Shown: positions 36,519 through 46,576, numbered from the stretch's first letter. The stretch is 64,000 nucleotides of DNA from Spirochaetaceae bacterium (GCA_017416145.1 JAFQDD010000006.1:1-64000); one strand, 5' to 3'. The notes: generated from the sequence alone by a model not told the origin. Translations and numbers: made by a program.

Positions 36519-38201
36519 TCAATATCCGTCTGACATTGAACGGTTTACATCCCGTTGATATAATTCTTGATAAATCAAACTGCGAGTTTTTAGTTTTTCT
36601 TTAATTTCTTGGGCAAATGGAATGTGTCGCCAGAAAATTGCTCGAACTTCTTTATCAAGTCGTTGCACACCTTCGCTTTCTTTTGTCATCCACAAAACGT
36701 AATCGTTTATAAAGAAAGATTTTAGGTCCCCTTTTAATTTTTGGGCTGAAATCCACTGGTAATATTGACCAGTTAGACCTTCTTCCATCCAATAATAAGA
36801 AGCTTTTTCTTTTGCAACTTGCCATCTTAAATCTGCAACAGCTGTTAAAACCGCAATTTGCAAACTTTTTGGATACATTGGCACAACAATACGTCCACGG
36901 CTTGTAACACGATTGTAGCGGTCAAAAGGTTCCCAGCAAAATCCTGTATCACCGTAAGTTGGCACAAGAATTACAAAAGGCACAATGCGGTTAGACACAT
37001 TTTTGTGAATACGACAAAATGCCCCTGGATCAACACTTTCTACCCAATTTAGCATATCAATTACGTTTTCTCTAAAACCAGTTTGTCGTGGCAAACAGTG
37101 GAAAAACTCTCGTGTAAAAACAGGGAAGTGATTTCCTTGTCTACCAACTGTCATTTTTGCCATTTGTCGAACAGTTTCAAGTTCCGTTTGCAAATCAGAA
37201 GAACTAGCCTCAGTAATTCCACCAGAAGCAGCAATTTTTTCGCTTAAACTATTATCAATTTCCTTTGCTTCTCTAAATTCATTTAAGTGAGAAACAATTT
37301 CCTTATCCAATTTTAAAAGCATTCTCAATCTATCATTGATTTCTGTAAGCAATTTTTTTTGAGCTTCGGAATAAGCACTTTTATGAGGTTCTAATCCAGG
37401 AATCACAGGGTGATCACACAAAATATCAATGCGTGATTTTAATTCTGCCTCCACCATTCCCCGCTCACTTTCTTTTGATAAAAGCATATTTTCAGCAGTT
37501 TGAAGTTTACCGCTATTTTTACTTTGTAGCTGTTGTAAACGGTTAGTTTCTTCGCCAGGAGCACCAGTTTTTCTTTGTGGACGAGCTTCGTCAGTGGCAG
37601 AAATTGATAATCGACCAGCACCAATATCTTTAAACCATTCATCCAAATAATAAACTGGTTCCCCACTTTCATTTTCAACGAAAACAGAAGAAAAAAGCTC
37701 TTTTTGCTCAGCTGTAAACAAAGTTGGTAAAACAACCGCAAATCGAACTAACATCTTTTTTGCAAGATGAGTACTTGTGGAAGTCATTTTAGGAGCAACT
37801 GATTTTACAAATTCCCAATAAACATTTACCATTTGTTGACGATAAACAGTTCTATCTTTTGGGTCTTGGCAAGATAAATATTTTGAGAGCAAAGTATGTA
37901 AACGCTGAGAAGTTTCATTTTCTCCAGAAAGAGCAGCTTTGTAATAATTTGGATCAGAAAAAACTTCATTAGGTTTATCAGAAAAGAAGTTTTCAATTGG
38001 ATCAAAATTTTTAATTGTTAAATCAACTGGCTCAGAAGGAAGTCTTTTTCGTTTTACTTCTGGCTCATTAGAAAAAGTAGGCGTTCGTCGTATTCCACTT
38101 GGAATCACAGTATGATCTTCTTCAATTACTGGAAAATCATCATCATCAAAGGAAGTTGAAGCCAAAAGAGCTTCAATTTCAGGTGAAATATTATCGTTCA
38201 T
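36519..38201 (-). CDS. Conserved protein of unknown function (560 aa)
   Basis: Not recognised. No signal peptide and no transmembrane helix. Residues 1-60 are acidic then Arg-rich (low complexity); 60-190 helical (YLSCQDPKDRTVYRQQMVNV); 200-330 coiled coil (LQQLQSKNSGKLQTAEN); the C-terminal 200 residues are folded with many aromatics (IVLVPTYGDTGFCWEPFDRY, YYWMEEGLTGQYYQWIS). Looks like a spirochaete-specific cytoplasmic protein, but I cannot verify its distribution. The start ATG is followed by an acidic N-terminus, and there is no clear ribosome site. Neighbours (kinase, MCP) give no functional clue. Confidence 0.7.
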   Translation of the reverse strand: MNDNISPEIEALLASTSFDDDDFPVIEEDHTVIPSGIRRTPTFSNEPEVKRKRLPSEPVDLTIKNFDPIENFFSDKPNEVFSDPNYYKAALSGENETSQRLHTLLSKYLSCQDPKDRTVYRQQMVNVYWEFVKSVAPKMTSTSTHLAKKMLVRFAVVLPTLFTAEQKELFSSVFVENESGEPVYYLDEWFKDIGAGRLSISATDEARPQRKTGAPGEETNRLQQLQSKNSGKLQTAENMLLSKESERGMVEAELKSRIDILCDHPVIPGLEPHKSAYSEAQKKLLTEINDRLRMLLKLDKEIVSHLNEFREAKEIDNSLSEKIAASGGITEASSSDLQTELETVRQMAKMTVGRQGNHFPVFTREFFHCLPRQTGFRENVIDMLNWVESVDPGAFCRIHKNVSNRIVPFVILVPTYGDTGFCWEPFDRYNRVTSRGRIVVPMYPKSLQIAVLTAVADLRWQVAKEKASYYWMEEGLTGQYYQWISAQKLKGDLKSFFINDYVLWMTKESEGVQRLDKEVRAIFWRHIPFAQEIKEKLKTRSLIYQELYQRDVNRSMSDGY

Positions 38202-38381
38202 TTCTTCATTCTATCATTACAAATATGATTTTTCAAGAAAATTTAGTCACAGATACGAATTTTAGTGTTGAAAAATCAAGTTATAGCACTTTTTTTATGA
38301 TTATCACATTTTTTTTCTTATTATTTTGCGTTAAGTTTAAAACCAATCAAAGTTGCTTTAGAATATAAATTGGAGGTTGTT

Positions 38382-40265
38382 TTGAAAAATCTTAAACTTA
38401 AATTTAATAAACAAAAATCTATAAAATTCGATTTAATTGTTATCATTACCTTGGTAGTATTTGTTGCTTGTATTTCAATGACTTCTTTTTTAGGTTATCG
38501 ATTAGTTAGTGCATTAAATAGTCAAATTGAAACTTCTATTTATGAATATGCAAAAAACGGTGCGAGAATCCTTCAAGGTGAAATTCAATCAAATTTCAGA
38601 ATTTTAAATGTTGCTGCTGGAAAAAACGAAATCCGTGATTCATCAATTCCTATCAAAGACAAAATCCAATATCTTGTTTCCGACGCAAATGCAAACAAAT
38701 CCTATGGAATTTTAAGATTTGGAATCGCTGGTTTAGATGGCATTTCCTATATGACAAATGGAAATAGTTCTGATGTTTCTTCTAGAGATTATTTTATGGC
38801 TTCCACAAAAGGAGAAAGTTTTATCACTTCTCCAACTTTAGCAAAATCTGATAATGCACTAGTTTCTATGTATTCTGTTCCATTGTATGATGAAAACAAT
38901 CGGATTTTTGGTGTTTTATTTGCCGTTGTTGATGCAAACTTTTTGTGCGAAGTTCTTAAAGATTTTTACGACGGTATCGAAGGTTCTGTTTGGGCGATAG
39001 ATAAAGATGGAAATACAGTTGTTGACCAAGATTTTTCTAATCTTGAAAATAATGAAAATATGTATGAAATGGCAAAATCAAACCCAATGGCAAAAAGCAT
39101 TTGTGCATTGTACGACAGAGCTTTAAGTGGAAAATCTTCTGTGGAAAATTACGTGTATCTTGACGGTGTTGAATACACAATTTCTTACGCTCCAATCGAA
39201 GGTACATCTTGGATTTTGTTTGCCGAAACTCCAGAAGAGGTTGCTTACAATCCAGTGAAATCTGCTGCTGTAGTTTGTGGATATATTTGCGTATTGATAT
39301 TAGTAATTTCTGCTGTATTTATTGGATTCTTTGCTGAAAAATTTGTTAATCCAATTAGACAAGTTGCAAAATACATTGAAAAAATTGCAGAAGGTAATTT
39401 ATCCTTTTCTTCACATGAAAAAGTTTTCTTGGAAAAATTTTCTAAAAATCAAAATGAAATCGGCATAATTTGTGATTCAGTTTCAAAATTACGCCAAAAA
39501 CTTTACGATGTAATAGAAAGAGTTTCAACAAATGCCAACGATTTGGCAGCAAAAGCAGAGCAAATTTCTGCTGCTAGTATGGAATTATCTAGTTCTAGTT
39601 CTCAACAAGCTTTGGCTGCCGAAAACATCGCAAGTGCAGTAAACAATATTGCTCATGCCATTAACGAAACAAGTCACAACGCAGAGGAAACTGGAAATCT
39701 AACCCACAAAGTTGTAAAAGACACAAAAGCTGGTGGAGAAACCATTTCAAATGCCGTTGAAGCAGTAAAAAACATTGCAAAAAAAGTTACAATTATCGAA
39801 GATATTGCTTCAAATACAAACTTACTTGCATTAAATGCTGCAATCGAAGCTGCACGAGTTGGTGAAGCAGGAAAAGGTTTCGCTGTTGTTGCAGGAGAAG
39901 TTAGACGACTTGCAGAAAATACAACGGTTTCTGCAGCAGATATTTCAGAAATTTCTGGAGAAACCGTTGTCTTAGCAGATTCAGCGATTTCTGTTTTGGA
40001 TTCCATTATCAAGGAAGTTGAAAAAACAGAACAACTTATTGATGAAATTGTAATTGCAAACCGTAGTCAAGACGAAGGCACAGAAAACATCCGTGCAACT
40101 GTAAACAATTTGTCAAATGCTGTTCAACAAAATGCTTCTTTCTCAGAAGAACTTTCTGCTATGGCCGAAGAACTTTCAACTCAATCACAAAACTTACTTG
40201 ATGTGATGAAGTTCTTTAATACAGAAAATAATTACAATGAATTAAAAGCGTTGCCAAACCTTTAA
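38382..40265 (+). CDS. Methyl-accepting chemotaxis protein with dCache sensor
   Basis: 627 aa. The start is TTG 38382 because GGAGG lies 5 nt before it; the upstream TTG at 38370 overlaps the ribosome site. TM1 at about residues 20-44, a ~250-residue periplasmic dCache domain ([47 protein letters not shown]), TM2 near 300-320, HAMP ([17 protein letters not shown]) and a signalling tip ([20 protein letters not shown]). One of three MCPs in the window. Confidence 0.93.
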   Translation: MKNLKLKFNKQKSIKFDLIVIITLVVFVACISMTSFLGYRLVSALNSQIETSIYEYAKNGARILQGEIQSNFRILNVAAGKNEIRDSSIPIKDKIQYLVSDANANKSYGILRFGIAGLDGISYMTNGNSSDVSSRDYFMASTKGESFITSPTLAKSDNALVSMYSVPLYDENNRIFGVLFAVVDANFLCEVLKDFYDGIEGSVWAIDKDGNTVVDQDFSNLENNENMYEMAKSNPMAKSICALYDRALSGKSSVENYVYLDGVEYTISYAPIEGTSWILFAETPEEVAYNPVKSAAVVCGYICVLILVISAVFIGFFAEKFVNPIRQVAKYIEKIAEGNLSFSSHEKVFLEKFSKNQNEIGIICDSVSKLRQKLYDVIERVSTNANDLAAKAEQISAASMELSSSSSQQALAAENIASAVNNIAHAINETSHNAEETGNLTHKVVKDTKAGGETISNAVEAVKNIAKKVTIIEDIASNTNLLALNAAIEAARVGEAGKGFAVVAGEVRRLAENTTVSAADISEISGETVVLADSAISVLDSIIKEVEKTEQLIDEIVIANRSQDEGTENIRATVNNLSNAVQQNASFSEELSAMAEELSTQSQNLLDVMKFFNTENNYNELKALPNL

Positions 40266-40292
40266 TTCAGATACAAACAAATCATAAAAGAC

Positions 40293-40341
40293 AAAAAAAG
40301 GGGCAAAAACTTTCATTCAAGTTTTTGCCCCTTTCCTTTTT
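40293..40341. terminator. Bidirectional terminator
   Basis: AAAGGGGCAAAAACTT / AAGTTTTTGCCCCTTT stem; ends the MCP gene and the convergent caspase gene. Confidence 0.85.
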
Positions 40342-40350
40342 CAATTCGAC

Positions 40351-42576
40351 TTAGAATTTCAAACCAAATGTCCAGTAAATATGATTTTTAACATTCGTTC
40401 CACCAAGTGAAAAGGAATTGATTTTGTCATCTGTTCTATGTCCAAATGCTTCTTCATTCCAGTTTTCTACTTCAAAGTCTCCATTTACAGCCACAAACAA
40501 TCCAAAGTTTTTGCTAAATCTAAAGTTCATTGCAGCACGAACGCTTGGGTAACAATAGCCTGTAATAATTTCGTTAGTTTCTTTAATGTACTGACCATAA
40601 TCTCTGTCTTCAAGATATTCAATTTCCTTTAGACTTTCACCTATATTATTGCAAAGAAATTGCTTATACAAAACTTCTAAATCCAATCCAAAGAAACCTT
40701 TTCCGATTCTAACACCTGCTCCTGCTCCAATAATTCCATAATCAAAACTAAAGTCTTTTGGAGTTCCAGCCAAAAATGTGGTATAAAATCCGTTTGTTCC
40801 ACCTTGATATTGAATAAAGATTTCTCCATTTTCCCAATATACAGCTGGATCAAAAATTCCATCTTTGATAATGTTTATCAAACCAAAAGAAACTCCAGTA
40901 TTACTCTTTGCCACGTTAATTACACCAACTTGAAGTCCTTCTACATCTTTAGCCACATTCACAAAACCTGCAAGTTGAACACCCTTAACATTTTTTGCCA
41001 CGTTCACAAAACCTGCTGACTGGAAACCGATAAAATTTCCTGTTGAAACATTCACAAAACCTGCTGTTTGAAAACCCTTTACAAAACCAGTTGCCACATT
41101 TACAAATCCAGCAGATTGAACACCAGTTAATTCATTTGTTGAAACATTTACAAATCCCGCGGTTTGTAGTCCCAAAACCTTTTTCAAAGCAACATTTCCA
41201 AAACCAGATACTTGAATACCTTGCATTTTGTTTGTGGTAATTCCGAAAAAGCCATTTATTTGAAAACCTGAAATACAATGTTGCATTGACATAAATGGAG
41301 AAATTACAAATCTTACATCTTTGCTATCAAAAGGAATTCCCAATCCTGGAAAAATACTAATAGCAAAAGTTGAAGGCCAATTATTACATTCTTGCGATTT
41401 TACAAGACTAACATTTTCCTCTGGTTGAGTATTTTCACTAGCAAAAATAGCTTCAATTTCTTCATCAGACAAATATTCTTGAGAAGTTCCTGCATTTTCC
41501 ACATTTACAGAAGAACCACGTGCAACACCTTGAGAAAGCTCTATCTCTTTCAAAGAAGCTGTTTCCAAAGTATAAACTGTATTTTTTGTAAGTTTTACCG
41601 CAGCTTGTGTTGTAGAAGTATCTCCTATCATTGTTACAGAATAAAATCCCGCTGGTAAAGCTAAACTCATTGATGTATTGTTATTTTTGTTGATTTCTGC
41701 TGCTAACTGTCCTTCCAAAGTTCTCACCAAAAATCGACCTTGACTTTCTGAAGGCAACAACAAAACTGCTTCTGCTGTGCTAATATCAGTCATCACCAAG
41801 TCCCCAGAACCAACAAGCGTAATATCAAATGATGGATGCTGAGTTCCAATAGCACTAGTTTCAGTTTGCTTTAGAGTTTCATTAAAAGCATAATAATAAA
41901 GCTCGTTTAGAGAAACTCGATTATCCCCAGAAGTGTCCGCAGCCCCTCGCAATCCAGAAATCAAAGCTTGAGTAAAATACGATGCTTCAATATCATCTGA
42001 TTCTTGAGAAGATTCTGTTTCAGAACTTGATGAAAGATAGGCATGTCCCTTTACAACTGAAGAATCATCAACTAAAAAAGATTTTTGGCGAGAACCACCC
42101 TTTGCCCGAATAAAATTCCCAGAAAAACAAGAATCCAATACAACCACGTGAACATCACTTGGCACATCAGAAATTTTTGCCTTTAATTCTGAATAATCAT
42201 AAGTTTCCTCACCTAAAAGAAGAGCGTTTTCGTCAGAATGTCCAGAATAATAAAACAAAAACTCCACTCGTTTTGCACTGGATTTTGAATTATTGATAAT
42301 AGCTGTGATATTTCTAAAAGCCCCATCAATTTCAGCCTTTGTAGAATCAACCAAAACAAAACTATTTTGCTTTTTCACGCCTCCAAGCTCAATCATAGTT
42401 TCAGAAAGTTTTTCCGCATCACTTCCTGCATATCGCAAAGTAGCTCTATCTTCGCCACCAAGATTAGAAGCAATATAAAGTGCGTATCGTTCAACTCCCT
42501 GTCCTTCTTGATTTTGTGGAAAAATTGCAAAAATCGCAAAAATAATTAACAAAATTGATATTATATTTTTTTTCAT
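40351..42576 (-). CDS. Exported caspase-fold (C14) protein with EF-hand loop and GFVNV repeats
   Basis: 741 aa. Signal peptide 1-~20 (ends FAIFPQ). Caspase domain at ~30-240 with the catalytic pair His113 (FYYSGHSDE) and Cys150 (VVLDSCFSGNF). Inside it D214-E225 (DTSGDNRVSLNE) is a perfect EF-hand calcium loop. A linker domain (260-400) follows, then residues ~435-570 hold about seven ~20-aa units with GFVNV(A/S) (LA_2272-like surface repeats). The last 165 residues are beta-rich and end IYWTFGLKF, with a terminal Phe as in outer-membrane proteins. Third gene after an ECF sigma factor and a membrane protein; perhaps proteolysis at the envelope feeds that circuit. Both catalytic residues are intact. 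Confidence 0.88.
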   Translation of the reverse strand: MKKNIISILLIIFAIFAIFPQNQEGQGVERYALYIASNLGGEDRATLRYAGSDAEKLSETMIELGGVKKQNSFVLVDSTKAEIDGAFRNITAIINNSKSSAKRVEFLFYYSGHSDENALLLGEETYDYSELKAKISDVPSDVHVVVLDSCFSGNFIRAKGGSRQKSFLVDDSSVVKGHAYLSSSSETESSQESDDIEASYFTQALISGLRGAADTSGDNRVSLNELYYYAFNETLKQTETSAIGTQHPSFDITLVGSGDLVMTDISTAEAVLLLPSESQGRFLVRTLEGQLAAEINKNNNTSMSLALPAGFYSVTMIGDTSTTQAAVKLTKNTVYTLETASLKEIELSQGVARGSSVNVENAGTSQEYLSDEEIEAIFASENTQPEENVSLVKSQECNNWPSTFAISIFPGLGIPFDSKDVRFVISPFMSMQHCISGFQINGFFGITTNKMQGIQVSGFGNVALKKVLGLQTAGFVNVSTNELTGVQSAGFVNVATGFVKGFQTAGFVNVSTGNFIGFQSAGFVNVAKNVKGVQLAGFVNVAKDVEGLQVGVINVAKSNTGVSFGLINIIKDGIFDPAVYWENGEIFIQYQGGTNGFYTTFLAGTPKDFSFDYGIIGAGAGVRIGKGFFGLDLEVLYKQFLCNNIGESLKEIEYLEDRDYGQYIKETNEIITGYCYPSVRAAMNFRFSKNFGLFVAVNGDFEVENWNEEAFGHRTDDKINSFSLGGTNVKNHIYWTFGLKF

Positions 42577-42618
42577 TTTTATATCCTAATAAATTAAGTT
42601 TTTATATAAATATTTTGA

Positions 42619-43410
42619 TTATTTCAATAATAGAATTTCTTTTATTTTAACATCCTCTGGAAAATATTTTGATAGATTTTCATCTTTTAATTTTGAAATA
42701 TTCTTAGAATTATCAACAAAATCCATTAAAGATGAAATATCAAACTGATTATCAGAAGTGATAAACACAAATCGTTCAAAATCTGGTGCATCATCTAATT
42801 GATAAGAAAAATCTAGTGGAATTTCTCCCTTATTATCCAATTCAAAAGCCTTAGTTCCAAATTCTGGATAATGCTGAGTCAAATATCCATTTCCATCAAT
42901 AGAAATAATGGCACCGTACTTCGCACCAGAAGCCACGTATGATATTTGAATAATATCACCTTCTGAAACTTTTGCCTTGTTTTTTAAGCGAAGTGCAGAA
43001 TCTCCAGATTTTTTGTACACGAAAATATTACTACTTCCCTTTGCCCTTTCTTTGCCATTTTCAAGAATAGATTGCTCTAAAGTAATTCCACCATGGTTTT
43101 CAGCCTGATTTTTACCCACAAAAAATGGCAACACAAGAGCCAAACACAAAACAGCAGCAATTCCCACAATTCTCTGAATATTCAAATGTTTCCTAAATTC
43201 ATAATTTACAGGAACTGATTTATCACTGGTTTGTTTTGCAAGTTTTGCCTCTACAAGTTTTTTTATTTTATCAACTGGGTATTTTTGCAATATTTCAGCA
43301 TTGGATTCTTGGATTTCTCCTAATTTAATAAAAAGATTTTCTCCAGAATATTGTTTTGTATCCAACTCTCCCACTTGAATTTGCTCTAATATCAAGGTAT
43401 TTCTACTCAT
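42619..43410 (-). CDS. Single-pass membrane protein, anti-sigma-like, with DUF4384-like exterior
   Basis: 263 aa from ATG 43408-43410 (MSRNTLILEQIQVG) with CGGAGAAA 6 nt before it. The N-terminal ~78 residues are cytoplasmic and helical, with no zinc motif. One transmembrane helix at ~81-99 (IVGIAAVLCLALVLPFFVG) follows. The outside part (~125-240) has LKNKAKVSEGDIIQISYVAS, IISIDGNGYLTQHYPE and a LDDAPDFERFVFITS core, which resembles DUF4384-type domains. It overlaps the ECF sigma stop by 8 nt. By position and topology it is a candidate anti-sigma factor; no direct proof in the sequence. Confidence 0.7.
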   Translation of the reverse strand: MSRNTLILEQIQVGELDTKQYSGENLFIKLGEIQESNAEILQKYPVDKIKKLVEAKLAKQTSDKSVPVNYEFRKHLNIQRIVGIAAVLCLALVLPFFVGKNQAENHGGITLEQSILENGKERAKGSSNIFVYKKSGDSALRLKNKAKVSEGDIIQISYVASGAKYGAIISIDGNGYLTQHYPEFGTKAFELDNKGEIPLDFSYQLDDAPDFERFVFITSDNQFDISSLMDFVDNSKNISKLKDENLSKYFPEDVKIKEILLLK

Positions 43411-43948
43411 ACAATTTCTCCGTTTTGTTAAAAAGTGCAAAAACAATCAAGGCCGAAATTTCTATAGCCTTTGCCCGTAATGCACGTAATCTTTTTCTAA
43501 CACCAGAAACCGACATATTCATTTTTTTAGCAGTTTCCTCAAGTGTATAACCGTCTAAATAATGAAGAATTGCCATTTCTTTTGTATCTGGTTTTGAAGT
43601 ACTAAAAATTTGTTCCAACAACAATGCTGCATCCGTTACTTCTTCGTGATTTGCTGTAGCATTATCTGAAATTTCCATCACCAAATTATCAATTGATGGA
43701 CCACTTCTAAGTTTTTCTGAACGAATCTTATTCAAACAAACTCTAGTTGCCACAGTGTAAAAAAGGCTTGAACAAACTGAAGTTATCTGTGTTTCTTTTT
43801 CGAGAATACGAACAAATACATCCTGCATTGCATCAAGTGCTTTTTCTTCATCCTTTAAGATGTAACGACAACGGCGCAAAACCATTGGACCGTATTTTTC
43901 ATATAGAACAGAAAAATCTTCCATTCCTACAGTTTTTTTGTTATTCAT
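43403..43948 (-). CDS. ECF-type sigma-70 factor
   Basis: 181 aa from ATG 43946-43948 (MNNKKTVGMEDFSVLY) with a weak GGAAT 9 nt before it; an upstream in-frame ATG at 43981 would add 11 residues. Region 2 (YGPMVLRRCRYILKDEEKAL, AMQDVFVRI) and region 4 HTH (LHYLDGYTLEETAKKMNMSV...RLRALRAKA) are present and there is no region 3. First gene of the operon with the anti-sigma-like and caspase proteins; likely controls its own operon and other envelope genes. Confidence 0.9.
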   Translation of the reverse strand: MNNKKTVGMEDFSVLYEKYGPMVLRRCRYILKDEEKALDAMQDVFVRILEKETQITSVCSSLFYTVATRVCLNKIRSEKLRSGPSIDNLVMEISDNATANHEEVTDAALLLEQIFSTSKPDTKEMAILHYLDGYTLEETAKKMNMSVSGVRKRLRALRAKAIEISALIVFALFNKTEKLYE

Positions 43949-44155
43949 TGTACAATTCCATAAAGCATAATCGCTTTTCAATTATTTAGACACTTTCCGT
44001 GAGAAAAAGTGTTCCCTCAATAAAAAAATATTACCCTATAAATTGGACTTCTACAAGACAAGAATAATACGTACTTGTTGAAGAAATACAAATTATGTAT
44101 AATGAAGTATTCTATTTATTTGACTGATAGGACAATAAGGATACAGGAGACTATT
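43949..44155. promoter_or_regulatory. Divergent promoter region between sigma operon and XRE-cupin gene
   Basis: 207 bp of AT-rich DNA with both start regions. A TATAAT at 44097-44102 could serve the plus-strand gene. I see no hairpin or RNA. Confidence 0.4.
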
Positions 44156-44707
44156 ATGAATCAAGATATTAAGGCTGTAGCAGACAGATTAAAGGGTTTA
44201 CGAGATATTTTAGACTTGTCTATTGAGGCAGCGGCTACAACTTGTGGCATTTCTGCAAAAGAATACATGACTTATGAATCTGGGGAAGTTGATATTCCGC
44301 TTAGCGTAATGTTTTGTATGGCAAAGAAATATAATGTCGATTTGAACTCTTTTTTAACTGGAGATGAGCCTCATAAGGTTTCTTATTTTGTAACACCAAA
44401 AGATAAGGGCGTTACTGTAAATCGTTTGGCAGATTATCATTTTGAAAGTTTGGCTTTTGGTTTTGCTAACAGAAAAGCTGATCCGTTTTTGGTAACAATT
44501 AATCCTGGGGATATTCCAGAGATTCACTATACAACCCATCCTGGTCAGGAGTTTAACTACGTCGTCAAAGGAAAAGTCCGCATTGTGATTGGAGAGCAGG
44601 AAATTATTTTGAAAGAGGGCGATTCTTTGTATTTTGATTCTTCAAAACCTCACGGTATGCAAAATGCAGATGATCAGCCTTGTCAGTTTATTACAATTAT
44701 TTTGTAA
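44156..44707 (+). CDS. XRE-cupin transcription regulator
   Basis: 183 aa from ATG 44156 (MNQDIKAVADRLKGLR) with AGGAG 8 nt before; an upstream frame start at 44075 lacks this. HTH_3 at ~8-62 and a cupin ligand-binding domain at ~105-183 (HPGQEFNYVVKGKVRIVIGE, LKEGDSLYFDSSKPHGM). Regulators of this class sense a small molecule. Next to the acyl-CoA ligase gene (30 bp away), whose expression it probably controls. Confidence 0.88.
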   Translation: MNQDIKAVADRLKGLRDILDLSIEAAATTCGISAKEYMTYESGEVDIPLSVMFCMAKKYNVDLNSFLTGDEPHKVSYFVTPKDKGVTVNRLADYHFESLAFGFANRKADPFLVTINPGDIPEIHYTTHPGQEFNYVVKGKVRIVIGEQEIILKEGDSLYFDSSKPHGMQNADDQPCQFITIIL

Positions 44708-44737
44708 ATTTTTTTGTATAAGGTGCGATTTTTTTAA

Positions 44738-46456
44738 ATGGAAGAACGATTTTTAGAAAAAACTGAATTTGAAAATTATAAGGATTTTGTAAAAAACTAT
44801 AAATTAAAAATCCCAGAAAACTTTAACTTTGCATATGACGTTATGGACGAAATTGCAAAAAATAATCCTGATGGAAAGGCTCTTGTTTGGACAAATGATG
44901 AAGGAGATTATTTGGAAATAACTTTTGCCAAGATGAAAGAGCTTTCAGACGCTGCGGCTAGTTTCTTTATGGAACAGGGCGTTAAGCGTGGGGATTTTGT
45001 AATGTTGATTTTGCAACGCCGCTACGAATTTTGGATTAGTATGCTTGCTCTTCACAAAATTGGGGCTGTGGCAATTCCAGCTACTCATATGCTAAAAAAA
45101 GAGGACATTGTTTACAGAAATAATGCTGTAAAAATTAAGATGATTGTGGCTGTTAATGTTCCAGATGTTGTGGCAAATATTAACGAAGCTATGGCCGAAA
45201 GTCCTACTGTAAAATCTTTGGTTTTTGTTAGTCCTTTTGGAATTGACCGTCCTGTTGAAAATCCACCTACTGGTTGGGTTGATTTTACAGCTGGTTGCAA
45301 AAATGCAAAGCCTTTCCCTGTGTTGCCACGAAGCGAAGTTTCTTCTAACGGAGATTATATGCTTGGCTACTTTACTTCTGGAACAACTAGCCATCCAAAA
45401 CTTGCTATTCACGATTATTTGTATCCTCTTGGACACATTACAACTGCAAAATATTGGCAGCACGTACAAAAAGGTGGGCTTCACTTAACTGTTGCAGACT
45501 CTGGTTGGGCAAAAACTTCTTGGGGGCGATTGTATGGTCAGTGGATTTGTGAAACTGCTTTGTTTGTTTATGACTATCACGCAAAGTTTAAGCCGGTAGA
45601 TTTTTTGCATCAGGTTCAAAAACACAAGATTACAACTTTCTGTGCACCGCCAACAATTTATCGCTTTTTGATTCAAGAAGATTTGTCTGATATTGATTTT
45701 AGCTCTTTAACCCACTGTTCTACAGCGGGCGAGCCTCTTTCTGAAGAAGTTTTTAACAAATGGAAGGAAATTACTGGTCTTGAAATCACCGAAGGTTTTG
45801 GGCAGTCTGAAACTACTGTAAGTTTGTTTAACTTTGAAGGAGAAAAAATTAAGCCAGGTTCTATTGGAAAGCCTTGTCCCTACTACAATGTTTGTTTGCT
45901 TGATGAAAACAACGAAGAAGTTGGAGACGCTATTGTAGGTCAACTTTGTTTTAAACTTGATATGGAAACTTTTGCTTCTACAAATGGCCGTTTTCCAGGG
46001 CTTGTTTGCGAATATTACGGTGAACCAGAAAAAACAAAAGAAGCTTTCCACGACGGATTTTATTACACTGGAGACAATGCTTGGCGGGATGAAGAAGGTT
46101 ATTACTGGTTTGTTGGTCGCTGTGACGATGTTATAAAATGTTCTGGTTATAGAATTGGTACTTTTGAAGTTGAAAGCGTATTGATGAAACATCCTGCTGT
46201 TGTTGAATGTGCTGTAACTGGTGCTCCAGACCCTGTTCGTGGACAAGTTGTTAAGGCAACTATTGTTCTTGCAAAGGATTGGAAACCTGGAAATGCTGAG
46301 CTTGTAAAGGATATTCAGCGGTTTGTAAAAGAAACAACAGCTCCTTACAAATATCCTCGTATTGTGGAGTTTGTAGAAGCTTTGCCAAAAACTACTAGCG
46401 GCAAAATCATGAGAAAAGCCATTCGTGCCAATGATGCTGAAAAAAACAACAACTAA
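44738..46456 (+). CDS. AMP-forming acyl-CoA ligase (medium-chain/acetyl type)
   Basis: 572 aa ANL-superfamily enzyme. AMP-binding motif YFTSGTTSHPKLAIHD, A5-like EGFGQSETT, A7-type GDNAWRDEEGYYWFVGRCDDVIKCSG (YWFVGR...CSGYR) and the C-terminal lysine motif TTSGKIMRK. Similar in layout to ACSM-type acyl-CoA synthetases that activate short- and medium-chain acids. Substrate is not readable from the sequence. In an anaerobe it may feed acyl-CoA into fermentation or use acids from outside. Controlled in all likelihood by the upstream XRE-cupin gene. Confidence 0.88.
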   Translation: MEERFLEKTEFENYKDFVKNYKLKIPENFNFAYDVMDEIAKNNPDGKALVWTNDEGDYLEITFAKMKELSDAAASFFMEQGVKRGDFVMLILQRRYEFWISMLALHKIGAVAIPATHMLKKEDIVYRNNAVKIKMIVAVNVPDVVANINEAMAESPTVKSLVFVSPFGIDRPVENPPTGWVDFTAGCKNAKPFPVLPRSEVSSNGDYMLGYFTSGTTSHPKLAIHDYLYPLGHITTAKYWQHVQKGGLHLTVADSGWAKTSWGRLYGQWICETALFVYDYHAKFKPVDFLHQVQKHKITTFCAPPTIYRFLIQEDLSDIDFSSLTHCSTAGEPLSEEVFNKWKEITGLEITEGFGQSETTVSLFNFEGEKIKPGSIGKPCPYYNVCLLDENNEEVGDAIVGQLCFKLDMETFASTNGRFPGLVCEYYGEPEKTKEAFHDGFYYTGDNAWRDEEGYYWFVGRCDDVIKCSGYRIGTFEVESVLMKHPAVVECAVTGAPDPVRGQVVKATIVLAKDWKPGNAELVKDIQRFVKETTAPYKYPRIVEFVEALPKTTSGKIMRKAIRANDAEKNNN

Positions 46457-46469
46457 TTTATAATTTACA

Positions 46470-46502
46470 GAGGTTAAGATTCTTTCTTAGCCTCTTTTTT
46501 TA
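46470..46502 (+). terminator. Terminator of the acyl-CoA ligase gene
   Basis: GAGGTTAAGA / TCTTAGCCTC stem and T8. Confidence 0.85.
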
Positions 46503-46523
46503 TCAGTTCTTCCAACATTGTAT

Positions 46524-46560
46524 AAAAAAAGCGAAACCCGATTGAGTTTCGCTTTTTTTT
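46524..46560 (-). terminator. Terminator of the che operon
   Basis: AAAAAAAGCGAAAC / GTTTCGCTTTTTTTT, symmetrical and possibly bidirectional, right after cheY. Confidence 0.85.
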
Positions 46561-46576
46561 GCTCAGTTAGAACAAA

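Noticed and set aside
43949-44155. Riboswitch or RNA gene in the AT-rich gap before the XRE-cupin gene
   Set aside because: No conserved structure or GC-rich stem found; simple promoter region is enough.
45092-46246. Long antisense frames in the acyl-CoA ligase gene
   Set aside because: Low-complexity shadows of a clear enzyme gene.
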